Of a stretch of DNA of 64,000 nt, positions 45,373-54,765 are shown one piece after another (the first letter of the stretch is position 1; each line of letters begins with the position of its first letter). Below the pieces are notes generated by a model. It was not told the DNA's origin, did not search any database, and was given only the letters and a program-made list of their open reading frames with translations. The DNA is taken from assembly GCA_944324395.1 (NCBI GenBank), contig CALUWC010000010.1, positions 25,993 to 89,992 on the forward strand. Reading direction: 5' to 3'. Source of the DNA: Candidatus Gastranaerophilales bacterium. Its GTDB lineage: Bacteria > Cyanobacteriota > Vampirovibrionia > Gastranaerophilales > Gastranaerophilaceae. The position numbers and the translations under genes were made by a program.

Positions 45373-46671
45373 TTATTTGCCGCTATCCCGGGTATTAGCC
45401 GTTTGATGTTTGTATCTGTATTTTGTCCAAATTCTTGTAACCGCACTCAAGGTAAACCCCATAACGGCCAGACCGAAAGCATAAGGAACACCCGTAATAA
45501 TAGCTTTTTGTTTAATCAGAGAAGCTAATTCTTTATCGACGGAAGTATTATTTTTCTTTGAAAGATATTCAGCAATTTTCGGCAGTTCACTTCTTGACGG
45601 AATATTTATTATGCCATTTTTATCTTTTTTAATTAATTCAGGAAACTTTCCTTTTTTTGCAAGAATATTTTTAAATCCTTCATCAAATATTGACGAACCG
45701 AAAATGGTATATAATACAACAAGCGGAACCCTTGTCCACACTTCATAAAAATCAAGCTTGCCTCTATCTTTTGCAGCATTTGAATAACCAAAAAGCCCTG
45801 TTGTACATATTACAGCAAGCTGCCCTTTACTTAAGGATAATTTACCGTTCGAACTTTCAAAATCAAGCTTTAAATAATCTTTTAGGAATTTTTCAAATTT
45901 TGGAGAATTCATACCTGTTTTTTTGAATAATTTCGCTAATTTTTCACCCGGTTCAAGAATATATTCAGATAATTTTACAATTTTATCCGATCTGTGCCCT
46001 GCCGCAGCCAGCAATGCACCTGCACCAACACCGGCTGCAGATAAAATCCCTGCTTTTACAAGTTCTTTTTTTGCATGAGTTTCAACTCTCTTTTGCTGAT
46101 TTATATCTTCTTTTTTGTCTTTATTTAAATTCGCAATATTATTGAAATCACTCACTTTAAAAACTTTCAAGGTAAATAAATTTTTTGCAAAACTCAGTGC
46201 ATATTCCAAAACGGGAATAGCAAGACAAGCAACAACCATGCCTGATTTTGCCGTTATAAGCCTGTTTTTTAAAGTTTTATCCAACTTTGATTTTTTAATA
46301 GTATCTAAACTTTGCGAAAGATTCTTTGTAATATCTTCTTTTAAATTTTTAGGTTGAATAGCCTTAAATAAACCATTTCTATATAAATGTTCTCCAAAAA
46401 ACGGAGCAGCATAATAAAATAAACCTGATTCCAGAAATTCCAAAAAAGTAAACTCCCAAAAATCAGCTTTACTCCTTGATAACAGAGCTTTGGGCAGCCA
46501 ATTTGTTGCCGTATCCTGTATAAATCTGGTGGAAGATAAATTCTCCTGAGATTTTATAAATGCATCTAAAAATCTTAATCCTCCGCCCTGAGTCCCTTTA
46601 AAATTTACTTTTGTTTTATTATTTATATAATTTATTTTTGTATTATCTATTGAATTTATACTTGTAATCAT
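45373..46671 (-). CDS. Lineage-specific membrane protein with NFKG motif
   Basis: This 432-residue protein begins with a short head containing KVNFKGTQGGG near residue 22, again the NFxG motif. The body has several hydrophobic stretches: TAKSGMVVACLAIPVLEYALSF, ILSAAGVGAGALLAAAGH, VWTRVPLVVLYTIFGSSIF and GVPYAFGLAVMGFTLSAVTRI. It is therefore likely in a membrane. No domain recognised. AAGGAT precedes the ATG. Confidence 0.6.
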   Translation of the reverse strand: MITSINSIDNTKINYINNKTKVNFKGTQGGGLRFLDAFIKSQENLSSTRFIQDTATNWLPKALLSRSKADFWEFTFLEFLESGLFYYAAPFFGEHLYRNGLFKAIQPKNLKEDITKNLSQSLDTIKKSKLDKTLKNRLITAKSGMVVACLAIPVLEYALSFAKNLFTLKVFKVSDFNNIANLNKDKKEDINQQKRVETHAKKELVKAGILSAAGVGAGALLAAAGHRSDKIVKLSEYILEPGEKLAKLFKKTGMNSPKFEKFLKDYLKLDFESSNGKLSLSKGQLAVICTTGLFGYSNAAKDRGKLDFYEVWTRVPLVVLYTIFGSSIFDEGFKNILAKKGKFPELIKKDKNGIINIPSRSELPKIAEYLSKKNNTSVDKELASLIKQKAIITGVPYAFGLAVMGFTLSAVTRIWTKYRYKHQTANTRDSGK

Positions 46672-46712
46672 TATTTAATTATCCTTTTTGCTTCTAAACT
46701 TTACACACTAAA

Positions 46713-46735
46713 AAACCGCCCTAATCAGGCGGTTT
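46713..46735 (-). terminator. Terminator of the 28-residue peptide gene
   Basis: aaaccgcc-ctaatca-ggcggttt forms an 8-bp stem followed on the minus strand by TTTTTAGTG. It lies 27 bases after the stop of the small peptide gene. Confidence 0.75.
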
Positions 46736-46762
46736 AAAATTTTTGTTTTTGCTTATCTTAAA

Positions 46763-46849
46763 TTAACACATTCGACACGCATAACAACGACCGCCTGACA
46801 TCAGGTTTTGCATCATCATCATTTGCATCATCATAGTGTTATTTTGCAT
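46763..46849 (-). CDS. 28-residue Met/Cys-rich peptide
   Basis: This small gene is too short for usual ORF calling. ATG at 46849 follows AAAGGAAA 11 bases upstream; TAA at 46763. The product is 28 residues: a Met/Gln/Asn-rich half (MMMQMMMMQ core, ten Met in all) followed by SGGRCYACRMC with three Cys. A terminator hairpin follows and an AT-rich promoter-like stretch (TATTAT/TATAAT-like) precedes, so it looks like a stand-alone transcription unit. Met- and Cys-rich peptides can bind copper or other soft metals, or be the precursor of a modified peptide. No homologue is known to me. Confidence 0.55.
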   Translation of the reverse strand: MQNNTMMMQMMMMQNLMSGGRCYACRMC

Positions 46850-46904
46850 AGTCTAAATTTCCTTTGCATTTATAATAAAATAATATATTTTTCTTGTCAA
46901 TTGG

Positions 46905-47282
46905 TTATTTAACCTTGTTTAACAATATTTGTTTTGCAATATCAAAAGCGTTTGAAAGAGTATAGTCTTTAACCTTGTTAAATAACTTTTCATTTTTCAA
47001 AATATCAATAAGTTCATATCCTCTCGCAGTTAAACGATAGCCGACATCTATGATACTGTATTCCCCGCCGACACAATAGACAAAACCGAACGGATATTTT
47101 GAAGAGAAAGATTCAATCAAATCCTTATCCGCAAGAATTAAAATATGACCCATGAATTTACGCTCTAAATCATGTCCTTTTATATTAAGTTTTTGCATAA
47201 GATGGTGAGAACTAATTAAATAATCATCTTCATCTTCCATTGCTAATAAGATTTGTCTGATAAAATCGGAATCAACTTTCAT
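46905..47282 (-). CDS. DUF2513-family protein
   Basis: This 125-residue protein begins MKVDSDFIRQILLAMEDEDDY and has ILILADKDLIESF and YRLTARGYELIDILKNEKLFNKVKDY, the pattern of DUF2513 proteins. They are small winged-helix-like proteins, often on mobile elements or near phage genes. No function is known. No partner is apparent here. Confidence 0.75.
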   Translation of the reverse strand: MKVDSDFIRQILLAMEDEDDYLISSHHLMQKLNIKGHDLERKFMGHILILADKDLIESFSSKYPFGFVYCVGGEYSIIDVGYRLTARGYELIDILKNEKLFNKVKDYTLSNAFDIAKQILLNKVK

Positions 47283-47341
47283 ATATCTATTCTCCGTTAG
47301 GTATTTTATACCACTTTAGCAATAAATTCGCAACACAAAAT

Positions 47342-49150
47342 TTATACTAAAGCTTCCACCTTGGCAAATTGAGACTCATACAGATGTCTGTAAACACCGT
47401 CTTGTATATGTATCAATTCATTATGATTACCAAGCTCAACAAGTTTTCCGTCTTTTATAACCGCAATTCTATCGGCATTTTGAACAGTCGTAAGCCTATG
47501 TGCAATAACAAATACTGTTCTATCCTTCATCAGGTTTTCTATTGCCTGCTGAACTATTTTTTCAGCTTCGTTATCCAATGCACTGGTTGCTTCATCTAAA
47601 ATCAAAATAGGTGCATTTTTCAAAAAAGCTCTGGCAATTCCGATTCTTTGCTTCTGACCGCCGGACAACAAAACTCCACGCTCTCCAATATTTGTATCAA
47701 GTCCTTTTTCAAGAGATTTTATAAAATCTTCAAGATAAGAATCTTTTATAGCCTCATGAAGTTCAGCCTCAGTAGCATTCAAGTTTCCAAGCATGATATT
47801 ATCTCTGATTGTTCCGGAAAATAAAAAATTATCCTGAAATACTATAGAAATATTATCCCTAAGCGATTCAAGAGTGTAATCTCTGACATCAATCCCATCA
47901 ATTAAAATATTACCTGATTTAATATCGTAAAATCTCGGTATTAAATTGACAATCGTACTTTTACCGCCCCCAGAATTACCAACCAATGCAAAAGTTTCAC
48001 CTTTTTGAACCTTAAATGAAACACCTTTTAATACCGGTTTATTTTTCTTATATTCAAATTTAACATCTTTAAATTCTATAGAATCATTTAAACCTTTAAG
48101 AATTTTTGCGTTCGGTTTATCTTTAATCCTTGGAACAGCATCAAGTTGTTTAATTACACGTTCTAACGCTAAAAGGGCATTCTGCATATTTTTCGCATTA
48201 TTACCAAGTAATTTTATCGGAGTATAAAGCATAATTAATGCTGTAATAAATGATACAAAGTTACCGCTGGTGATAGTTCCCTTAACAATCATATAACTGC
48301 CTAAGCCGATAACAGCAGCAATCCCTATTGACACCATAATATGCATCATAGGAGATAACCAGCCGGTTTTTTGAGTAATTTTCATACTTAAACCAAAGAC
48401 ATTATCTAAATCTTTATTAAAATTTTTACGTTGATAATCATACAAATTATATGCCGTAATAACTTTATTACCTGCAAAAGCTTCATTATAAGCAGTAATT
48501 ATTCGTCCACCTGCTGATTCTGATTTATCAGTTATTGATTTAATTAATGCTCTCATTTTTGTAAGAGGAATAACAGCACAAATTAAAACAATTATTGCAA
48601 TAATTGCTAACTGCCAAGAGTTATATAGCAAAACTGCAACAAGAGAAATTGATGAAAAAACTCTTGAAATACCGGTTTTTAAATTATTCAACAAACTATT
48701 ACAAGATGTATTGGCATCATTATTAAACCAACGTAAAATATCACCTGAAGTTCTTGTATCAAAAAATGTAGCATCTTTATGCATAAGTTTGTCATACAAT
48801 GTCTTTTTTAAGTCGTTTGTAACACGACCACCGACCCAGGCATTCATATAAGTAGATAAATAATTTAAAAAACCTTGAGTAGATGTAAACGCAACAATCA
48901 AAATAGGAATATACCAAGGTGAATGCACAGTTTTATCAACCATTACAATATCCATATATGGTTTTAAAGATAATGCAATAACAGCATCCAATGAACCTAT
49001 TGGTATTGCAAGTCCAAGAGCCAAAAGAGTCCTAAACCAGTACTTTTTAAAATATGGGAGTACTTTTGCATAATTCTTCATTACTCCATCTTTATCAAAC
49101 ATTTTCAAAATACTATCTAATTTTTCTTTAGCAATCATTATTTTATACAT
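47342..49150 (-). CDS. MsbA-like ABC exporter (fused TM-ATPase)
   Basis: This 602-residue half-transporter has six helices in residues 40-330 and an ABC ATPase at the end: Walker A GNSGGGKST, signature LLSGGQKQR, Walker B ILILDEATSALD, and the H-loop IAHRL. The start may be ATG 49138 (overlapping the galE stop, TAATG) rather than 49150. The family flips lipid A-like or lipid-linked saccharides. Its place at the end of the galE-glf-Stealth operon suggests export of the polysaccharide product or its lipid carrier. Confidence 0.9.
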   Translation of the reverse strand: MYKIMIAKEKLDSILKMFDKDGVMKNYAKVLPYFKKYWFRTLLALGLAIPIGSLDAVIALSLKPYMDIVMVDKTVHSPWYIPILIVAFTSTQGFLNYLSTYMNAWVGGRVTNDLKKTLYDKLMHKDATFFDTRTSGDILRWFNNDANTSCNSLLNNLKTGISRVFSSISLVAVLLYNSWQLAIIAIIVLICAVIPLTKMRALIKSITDKSESAGGRIITAYNEAFAGNKVITAYNLYDYQRKNFNKDLDNVFGLSMKITQKTGWLSPMMHIMVSIGIAAVIGLGSYMIVKGTITSGNFVSFITALIMLYTPIKLLGNNAKNMQNALLALERVIKQLDAVPRIKDKPNAKILKGLNDSIEFKDVKFEYKKNKPVLKGVSFKVQKGETFALVGNSGGGKSTIVNLIPRFYDIKSGNILIDGIDVRDYTLESLRDNISIVFQDNFLFSGTIRDNIMLGNLNATEAELHEAIKDSYLEDFIKSLEKGLDTNIGERGVLLSGGQKQRIGIARAFLKNAPILILDEATSALDNEAEKIVQQAIENLMKDRTVFVIAHRLTTVQNADRIAVIKDGKLVELGNHNELIHIQDGVYRHLYESQFAKVEALV

Positions 49151-50160
49151 CCTATTTTTATAGATTTTGTTAATTTATCTTCCCAATTATACGCAGTTAA
49201 AATACTTTCTTCTAAACTTCTCTCAGGAGACCAGCCAAGATCTTCTTTAGCCTTTTTATTATCCGCAATCAAAGTTGCCGGATCTCCTTCTCTGCGAGGT
49301 TTTATTTCAACCGAAATTTCTTTTTCAGTAACTTTTTCACAAGATGAAAACACTTCTTTTACACTATTGCCTTCATTTGTTCCAAGATTAAAAAAGTTTG
49401 TTCTGCCTCCGTTTTCTAAATATTTTAATGCCAAAACATGCGCTTTTGCAAGGTCTTCAACATTTATATAATCTCTCACGCAAGTACCGTCTTTTGTCGG
49501 ATAATCTGTACCAAACATTTGAAATGTTTTTCCACCGCTAAAAGTTGATTTTAAAATATTAGGTATCAAATGAGTCTCCGGTTCATGCCATTCTCCAACT
49601 CTGTTTTGAGAATCCGCACCTGCAACATTAAAATATCTCAAACGCACACTTCTTAAGCCGTATGCCTTGTCATAATCATCCATAATGTTTTCTATCATCA
49701 ATTTTGTTTTACCGTATGTATTGATAGGCATTTGAGGATGCTTTTCATCAATAGGAACATAAACGGGTTCTCCGTATGTTGCGGCAGTTGAAGAAAATAC
49801 AATACGTTTAACATTATTCTCAAGCATGGCACATAAAAGATTTAACGTACCATAAACATTATTAAAATAATATTTTTGAGGATTTTTAACAGATTCAGCA
49901 ACCTGAGAATATGCAGCAAAATGAACAACAGCATCAATTTTATGTTTTTCAAAAACAGATTTTATATCTACCAAATTTTGTAAATCACCTTTGACAAAAT
50001 CTACAACTCGGCCGTTTGAATTTATATTTTTCAAAGTTTCAACAGTTTCAATATGTCCGAGTTCCAAATTATCAAAAATCACAACATCATATCCTGCATC
50101 TAGTAATGCAATTACGTTGTGACTTCCTATATATCCTGCTCCGCCTGTTACTAATATCAT
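49138..50160 (-). CDS. galE: UDP-glucose 4-epimerase
   Basis: This 340-residue extended SDR interconverts UDP-glucose and UDP-galactose. It shows TGGAGYIGSHNVI (NAD binding), the catalytic FSSTAATYG / YGKTK pair (Ser, Tyr, Lys), and RYFNVAGAD. It supplies UDP-galactopyranose to the mutase encoded upstream. The glf stop at 50160 coincides with its ATG region, so the two overlap by one base. Confidence 0.93.
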   Translation of the reverse strand: MILVTGGAGYIGSHNVIALLDAGYDVVIFDNLELGHIETVETLKNINSNGRVVDFVKGDLQNLVDIKSVFEKHKIDAVVHFAAYSQVAESVKNPQKYYFNNVYGTLNLLCAMLENNVKRIVFSSTAATYGEPVYVPIDEKHPQMPINTYGKTKLMIENIMDDYDKAYGLRSVRLRYFNVAGADSQNRVGEWHEPETHLIPNILKSTFSGGKTFQMFGTDYPTKDGTCVRDYINVEDLAKAHVLALKYLENGGRTNFFNLGTNEGNSVKEVFSSCEKVTEKEISVEIKPRREGDPATLIADNKKAKEDLGWSPERSLEESILTAYNWEDKLTKSIKIGCIK

Positions 50161-51275
50161 TATTTAATCTCCTCAAATAATTCTATTGCTCTTAAAATAG
50201 CTTTATCCATATCATAATATTTGTAATCTCCTAATCTGCCAAGGAAATATACATTTTCTGATTTTTTCGCTTCTTCCAAATATTTTTCATACAATTTAGT
50301 ATTCTCATCATTTGGAATAGGATAATATCTTTCGTTTCTGCCTAATTCGAAAAATTCCGAATATTCTTTTGCTATTACTGTTTTATCTGATTTATCATCA
50401 AGATAGTATTTATACTCATGTATTCTTGTAAAATCATAATTACAAGGATAATTTACACAGGCATTAGATTGATAATATTCCTTGTCATATGTTTCAAATT
50501 TAAAATAAACACTTCGATATGGCAATTGCCCGAATTTGTAATTATAAAATTCGTCAATAGGACCTGTATAAAATATACGTTTGAAATTCTTATCTTTCAA
50601 GTCTTTATAATCCGTATTCAATTTAACTTTAATATTTTTATGATTCAAAATTCTTTCAACAACTTTTGTATATCCGTCAAGCGGAATACCTTGATACTTA
50701 TCCTGAAAATATCTGTTATCTTTACTTAAATAAACCGGAACCCTGGCAGTAACAGCACCGTCAACTTCTTCAGGAGAAACACCCCACTGTTTTGTTGTAT
50801 AATGTAAAAAGATTTTTTCATAAACATAATTTGCCAAAAATTTTAAATCATCGTCATCTTGTTTTTGAAACTCTAAAATTGGAACTTTTGAATTAATTTC
50901 AAAAATATCCAGTAATTTTTGTTCTAACCTTTGTGCCAGTGTCTGCGGAAAAACATCATACAAAGTATTAAAATTAAACGGAATATGAGTTTCAATACCA
51001 TCTAAAATTCCGACAACCTTATGCATATACGTATTAAAATCAGTAAACTGTTTCAAATATTTCCAAACTTTTTCTGATTTTGTATGGAAAATATGCGAAC
51101 CGTATTTGTGAATCATAATACCGTTTTTATCGCGGTAATCATAACAGTTACCTGCAATATGATCTTTTTTATCTATTACAAGAACATCTTCATTAAGTTC
51201 AGTTGCAATCAAATTTGCAATAACAGCACCTGAAAATCCTGCACCTACAACAAGATTCACATTATTATACTCCAT
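50160..51275 (-). CDS. glf: UDP-galactopyranose mutase
   Basis: Start at ATG 51275 with GGAGGG six bases upstream; a longer frame would overlap the Stealth gene. The 371-residue flavoenzyme has the FAD-binding NLVVGAGFSGAVIANLIA motif and IDKKDHIAGNCYDY, and in the middle YTTKQWG. It isomerises UDP-galactopyranose to UDP-galactofuranose, the donor for galactofuranose-containing surface glycans. galE next to it supplies the substrate. It overlaps the upstream gene by 11 bases. Confidence 0.93.
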   Translation of the reverse strand: MEYNNVNLVVGAGFSGAVIANLIATELNEDVLVIDKKDHIAGNCYDYRDKNGIMIHKYGSHIFHTKSEKVWKYLKQFTDFNTYMHKVVGILDGIETHIPFNFNTLYDVFPQTLAQRLEQKLLDIFEINSKVPILEFQKQDDDDLKFLANYVYEKIFLHYTTKQWGVSPEEVDGAVTARVPVYLSKDNRYFQDKYQGIPLDGYTKVVERILNHKNIKVKLNTDYKDLKDKNFKRIFYTGPIDEFYNYKFGQLPYRSVYFKFETYDKEYYQSNACVNYPCNYDFTRIHEYKYYLDDKSDKTVIAKEYSEFFELGRNERYYPIPNDENTKLYEKYLEEAKKSENVYFLGRLGDYKYYDMDKAILRAIELFEEIK

Positions 51276-53127
51276 ACTGTTCCCTCCAGTGTTTTTTCCT
51301 AATTCCAAATTTTGTAATAATTTTATAAAGTTTTGTTCTGAATTGAAAAACATCATATCTTTTCTTATTTGTTTCGCAATATACAGTCGGAACTTCTTTT
51401 ACTTTAAAACCTAAAGTTTTTTTATACTCAATATAAACAGTCAGCAAACGCTCTGCCAAAAATCCGTACACTCTCTGTTGAAAAACATCTCTTTTTTCAA
51501 CCTCGGGTTGAATTTCCGCTTCCAGTGTTCCTAATATATCAAACAACCACGATGCATATTCATCTAAAAATTCTTTAGATGATATAAAAATATTATATAA
51601 ATAAATATCTTTTGTTTCTTTTAATACATGAACAGCCGTATCATAAATCTGCGGAGTTTTTTCTTTTATAATTTCCAAAACTCTATCCAAATCAGAAATA
51701 TAATGTCTTTTTTTATAATAATTATAAATAGATGAACTCTGCGGAATAATACGTTTCATAGGAAGAATTATATCATAACCAGATAAAATAGAATTAATCT
51801 TAGCTTTGTTTAAAGATAAAATATCAGCTATATTATCAGGGAATTTGTTATACCACCTGACGTTTCCGCAACTCAAATCAAGCAATCTTCTATAATGCAT
51901 AAGACCCTTATAATCAGCATCAGAATTTTTCCACAGCCAATACAATGCTGTTAATTCACAATAATATGGATTTTTATCTGAAATATTATCACCTGTATTA
52001 TCTTTTGATATTCCTAAATCAACATCGGATAATGCAGCTCCTACCTGAACCGGTTTTAAAACTTCATTTTTTATAATATCAAATTCTTTGTGATAACATA
52101 CACAAATTTCCGCAGATTTTTCCTCTTTTTTTTCAAAAGAAGATTTCTCGGGAAATTTATTTTCTAAAAATTCTTTCATTTTTAATCTATCCTCATCTTT
52201 AGTGTTTAAACTGTCATTTAAACAAAATAAATACGGTTTATATTTCTCAATCAGTGCCAATTTTTCTTTTTTCAATTCAATCATTATTGAATCAGGAGCC
52301 TTTTTAATAAAGAAATTCTTTATAAAAGAATGCAAATTATTAACAATTTTTGCTTCTCCGCAATGATTTGCTATAGAATAATATCCGAATATTGATCTTT
52401 GAACACAATCTGCTTCCCTGAATTTTTGTCGTGCTGTAACCTCAAAACCCTGCTGAAATTCTTCATAACATTTTTCAATATCGGATTTTTTATAAGCATC
52501 AATATTATGATGCGGGAAATAAGGAAAAGATTTTCCAAACTTATCTTTTACCATATTGTAAGCCTGAGATATCGAATAACCGTAAAGATGCTTATACTTT
52601 TTATTTATAATCCTGCGTTTTGAAAATCTGAAAACAGGCTGTCCGCTTTCATTAAAGAAAAAACTTTTATCAACATAATTCCCGAAAAACATATCATCAT
52701 TTGCAAATAAAAAATATTCGGATAACCCCGGAATTTTCTGCAAAGCAGTTTCCAGTGCCACCGAGTTAAATGAAGGAAGACAATCATCAGATAAAATTTC
52801 GCTATGATTTATAATATGAATTTTAGAATTAGAAATATCAAGCCATTTAGGAATTTGGTTATCAGTTACGATAAATATATTGTTAATCCAGGGGGCATAT
52901 TTTTCCAAAGACCGCAGAGAATATTTCAACTCATCGTTTTCAACAAAACGGCATTCCGACGTTGAATCAGAATCCAGAGCTTTTCCGTATTTTTTCAACT
53001 CGGAATTCTTCTTTTCCTGCCAGATTTTATCGGAAGAGTCACACCATAAATAAACAATATCTACAGAATAATCCTTACAGCTATTTTCATTAATTCCAAA
53101 TTTATCAGCCAATTTAATATCTCTCAA
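51265..53127 (-). CDS. Stealth-type phosphotransferase fused to DUF4422 glycosyltransferase
   Basis: This 620-residue protein has Stealth blocks in its first half: DIVYLWCDSSDKIW at about 24, RFVENDELKYSLRSLEKYAPWINNIFIVTDNQIPKWL, and FANDDMFFGNY. After a linker at about 335-342 it continues with a DUF4422 glycosyltransferase (EICVCYHKEFDI, CELTALYWLWKNS, YKGLMHYRRLL). It should transfer a sugar-1-phosphate and a further sugar (possibly galactofuranose, given glf). Its Stealth half matches that of the protein at 1998, which is fused to a different glycosyltransferase. Confidence 0.85.
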   Translation of the reverse strand: MRDIKLADKFGINENSCKDYSVDIVYLWCDSSDKIWQEKKNSELKKYGKALDSDSTSECRFVENDELKYSLRSLEKYAPWINNIFIVTDNQIPKWLDISNSKIHIINHSEILSDDCLPSFNSVALETALQKIPGLSEYFLFANDDMFFGNYVDKSFFFNESGQPVFRFSKRRIINKKYKHLYGYSISQAYNMVKDKFGKSFPYFPHHNIDAYKKSDIEKCYEEFQQGFEVTARQKFREADCVQRSIFGYYSIANHCGEAKIVNNLHSFIKNFFIKKAPDSIMIELKKEKLALIEKYKPYLFCLNDSLNTKDEDRLKMKEFLENKFPEKSSFEKKEEKSAEICVCYHKEFDIIKNEVLKPVQVGAALSDVDLGISKDNTGDNISDKNPYYCELTALYWLWKNSDADYKGLMHYRRLLDLSCGNVRWYNKFPDNIADILSLNKAKINSILSGYDIILPMKRIIPQSSSIYNYYKKRHYISDLDRVLEIIKEKTPQIYDTAVHVLKETKDIYLYNIFISSKEFLDEYASWLFDILGTLEAEIQPEVEKRDVFQQRVYGFLAERLLTVYIEYKKTLGFKVKEVPTVYCETNKKRYDVFQFRTKLYKIITKFGIRKKHWREQYGV

Positions 53128-53258
53128 ATTTTAGCCAAACGGGTAATTGACATATCAAATTTTCATACCCAGAACATTATAAACGTGTAAAATGCCCAAT
53201 ACAATAAATAAATAAGAAATATTAAGCAGAGCTGCCGATTTGAAATTACATAAAAATT

Positions 53259-53675
53259 TTATACGGCTTTTTCTTCGGAAATCATTTTATTCATAGGATT
53301 CCAGGAATCTTTTAAATTATTTTTAATAAGATTCTGGTAAAATTTTTCTTTAAAATCCAATAAATCTAACTGCTGCTTGAGTTCAGACATTTTTTGCTGA
53401 GCTTTTCTTCTGGTTTCCTGAATAATTTCATGCCGCTCAGGAATGGTAGAATCTCCTATTATGCATAAATCAATATATTTTTTAATTGATTTATTATCCG
53501 TCCCGACAGATCGCAAACATTTAACAATTTTAACCCAGCCTAAATCATCTTCTGAAAACATACGAATATTATTTTCATTTCTTTTTACAAACGGAAACAT
53601 TCCGCTCTTTGCCCAAAACCTCAATGTATGTTCTGAAATATCCAGCTTTTCAGCAACTTCTTTGATTGTATACAT
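53259..53675 (-). CDS. MerR-family transcriptional regulator
   Basis: Start set at ATG 53675, preceded by GGAGGG; a longer frame lacks a ribosome site. The 138-residue protein has the MerR HTH (MYTIKEVAEKLDISEHTLRFWAKSGMFPF and the RMFSEDDL motif), and an effector domain with a helical dimerisation stretch (KMSELKQQLDLLDFKEKFYQNLI). No metal-binding Cys cluster is visible, so it may sense a drug or redox signal. It may regulate neighbouring genes. The target is unknown. Confidence 0.85.
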   Translation of the reverse strand: MYTIKEVAEKLDISEHTLRFWAKSGMFPFVKRNENNIRMFSEDDLGWVKIVKCLRSVGTDNKSIKKYIDLCIIGDSTIPERHEIIQETRRKAQQKMSELKQQLDLLDFKEKFYQNLIKNNLKDSWNPMNKMISEEKAV

Positions 53676-53745
53676 AACACCAACCCTCCATAAAAATATT
53701 CTATCATAAATATTACACAGTTGGAAGTTACTCTCAAATAAAAAT

Positions 53746-54744
53746 TTAAAATCTTCCGTCGCAATCAGTGCCGCAGAAAATACACTCGCCATCTTTTAAA
53801 TTATATCCGAGCATTTCATAGCCGTTTCTGACAATCACAGGTTTTCCGCAGTTTTTACAATATGTAGTTGAGGTTTCCTGATTGGTTATATTACCGGTAT
53901 AAACATATTTTAACCCCGTATTCTTTGCAATTTTATAAGCATTTAAAAGTGTAGAAAAATCAGTTTGTTTTCTGTTATTAAATTTATATTTCGGAGAAAA
54001 AGCACTAAAATGAAGCGGTACATCTGCTCCTAAATTTTCAAAAATCCACTCGCATTCCGCTTTTATCTCATAATCAGAATCATTTTCATCAGGGATAAGA
54101 AGAGTTGTCAATTCGAGCCAGCAATCAGTTTCATTTTTTACATATTTAATAGTTTCCAAAACCGGTTCAATATGAGCAAGACAATTCTTTTTATAGAAAT
54201 TTTGGCTAAAAGCTTTCAAATCAATATTTGCAGCATCCATATACTTGAAAAAATCTTTTGCCGGTTCAGAATTTATGTATCCTGATGTAACTGCAACAGT
54301 TTTAATTTCGTTTTTACGGCACAATTTTGCCGTATCAATTGCATATTCAAAAAATATAATCGGATCATTATAAGTGAATGCCACACTTTTACAATTATAA
54401 TATTTTGCAACCCTCACTATATCTTCAGGTGAAGTCTTGTTTAAAGTTTCGACATCTGCATTAGTTTTTGTAATATGCCAGTTTTGACAGAATTGACACC
54501 CCATATTACACCCAAGAGTACCGAAAGATAATACAGGTGTTTTAGGATAAAACTGATAGAGCGGCTTTTTCTCAATAGGATCAATCGCTAATCCGGTATT
54601 ATAACCGTACGTTGTTAAAACAATTTCACCATTAATATTTTTTCTTACATGACAAAAACCTTCTTGGTTATCTGCCAGAACACAATTACGAGGACATATT
54701 GCACATTGAACTTTACCATTTTTTAAAATATTTTGATATTTCAT
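53746..54744 (-). CDS. amrS: AmmeMemoRadiSam system radical SAM enzyme
   Basis: This 332-residue radical SAM protein has the [4Fe-4S] motif GCNMGCQFCQN (Cys79, 83, 86), an N-terminal Cys set (CAICPRNCVLADNQEGFC), and a C-terminal Cys-x2-Cys zinc-like region (YCKNCGKP, CIFCGTDC). It is the AmrS member of the conserved AmmeMemoRadiSam set. It is divergent by 21 bases from the Memo-AMMECR1 fusion, so both are likely co-expressed. The substrate of this trio is not known. Confidence 0.9.
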   Translation of the reverse strand: MKYQNILKNGKVQCAICPRNCVLADNQEGFCHVRKNINGEIVLTTYGYNTGLAIDPIEKKPLYQFYPKTPVLSFGTLGCNMGCQFCQNWHITKTNADVETLNKTSPEDIVRVAKYYNCKSVAFTYNDPIIFFEYAIDTAKLCRKNEIKTVAVTSGYINSEPAKDFFKYMDAANIDLKAFSQNFYKKNCLAHIEPVLETIKYVKNETDCWLELTTLLIPDENDSDYEIKAECEWIFENLGADVPLHFSAFSPKYKFNNRKQTDFSTLLNAYKIAKNTGLKYVYTGNITNQETSTTYCKNCGKPVIVRNGYEMLGYNLKDGECIFCGTDCDGRF

Positions 54745-54765
54745 AAAATGTATTATAATACTTTT

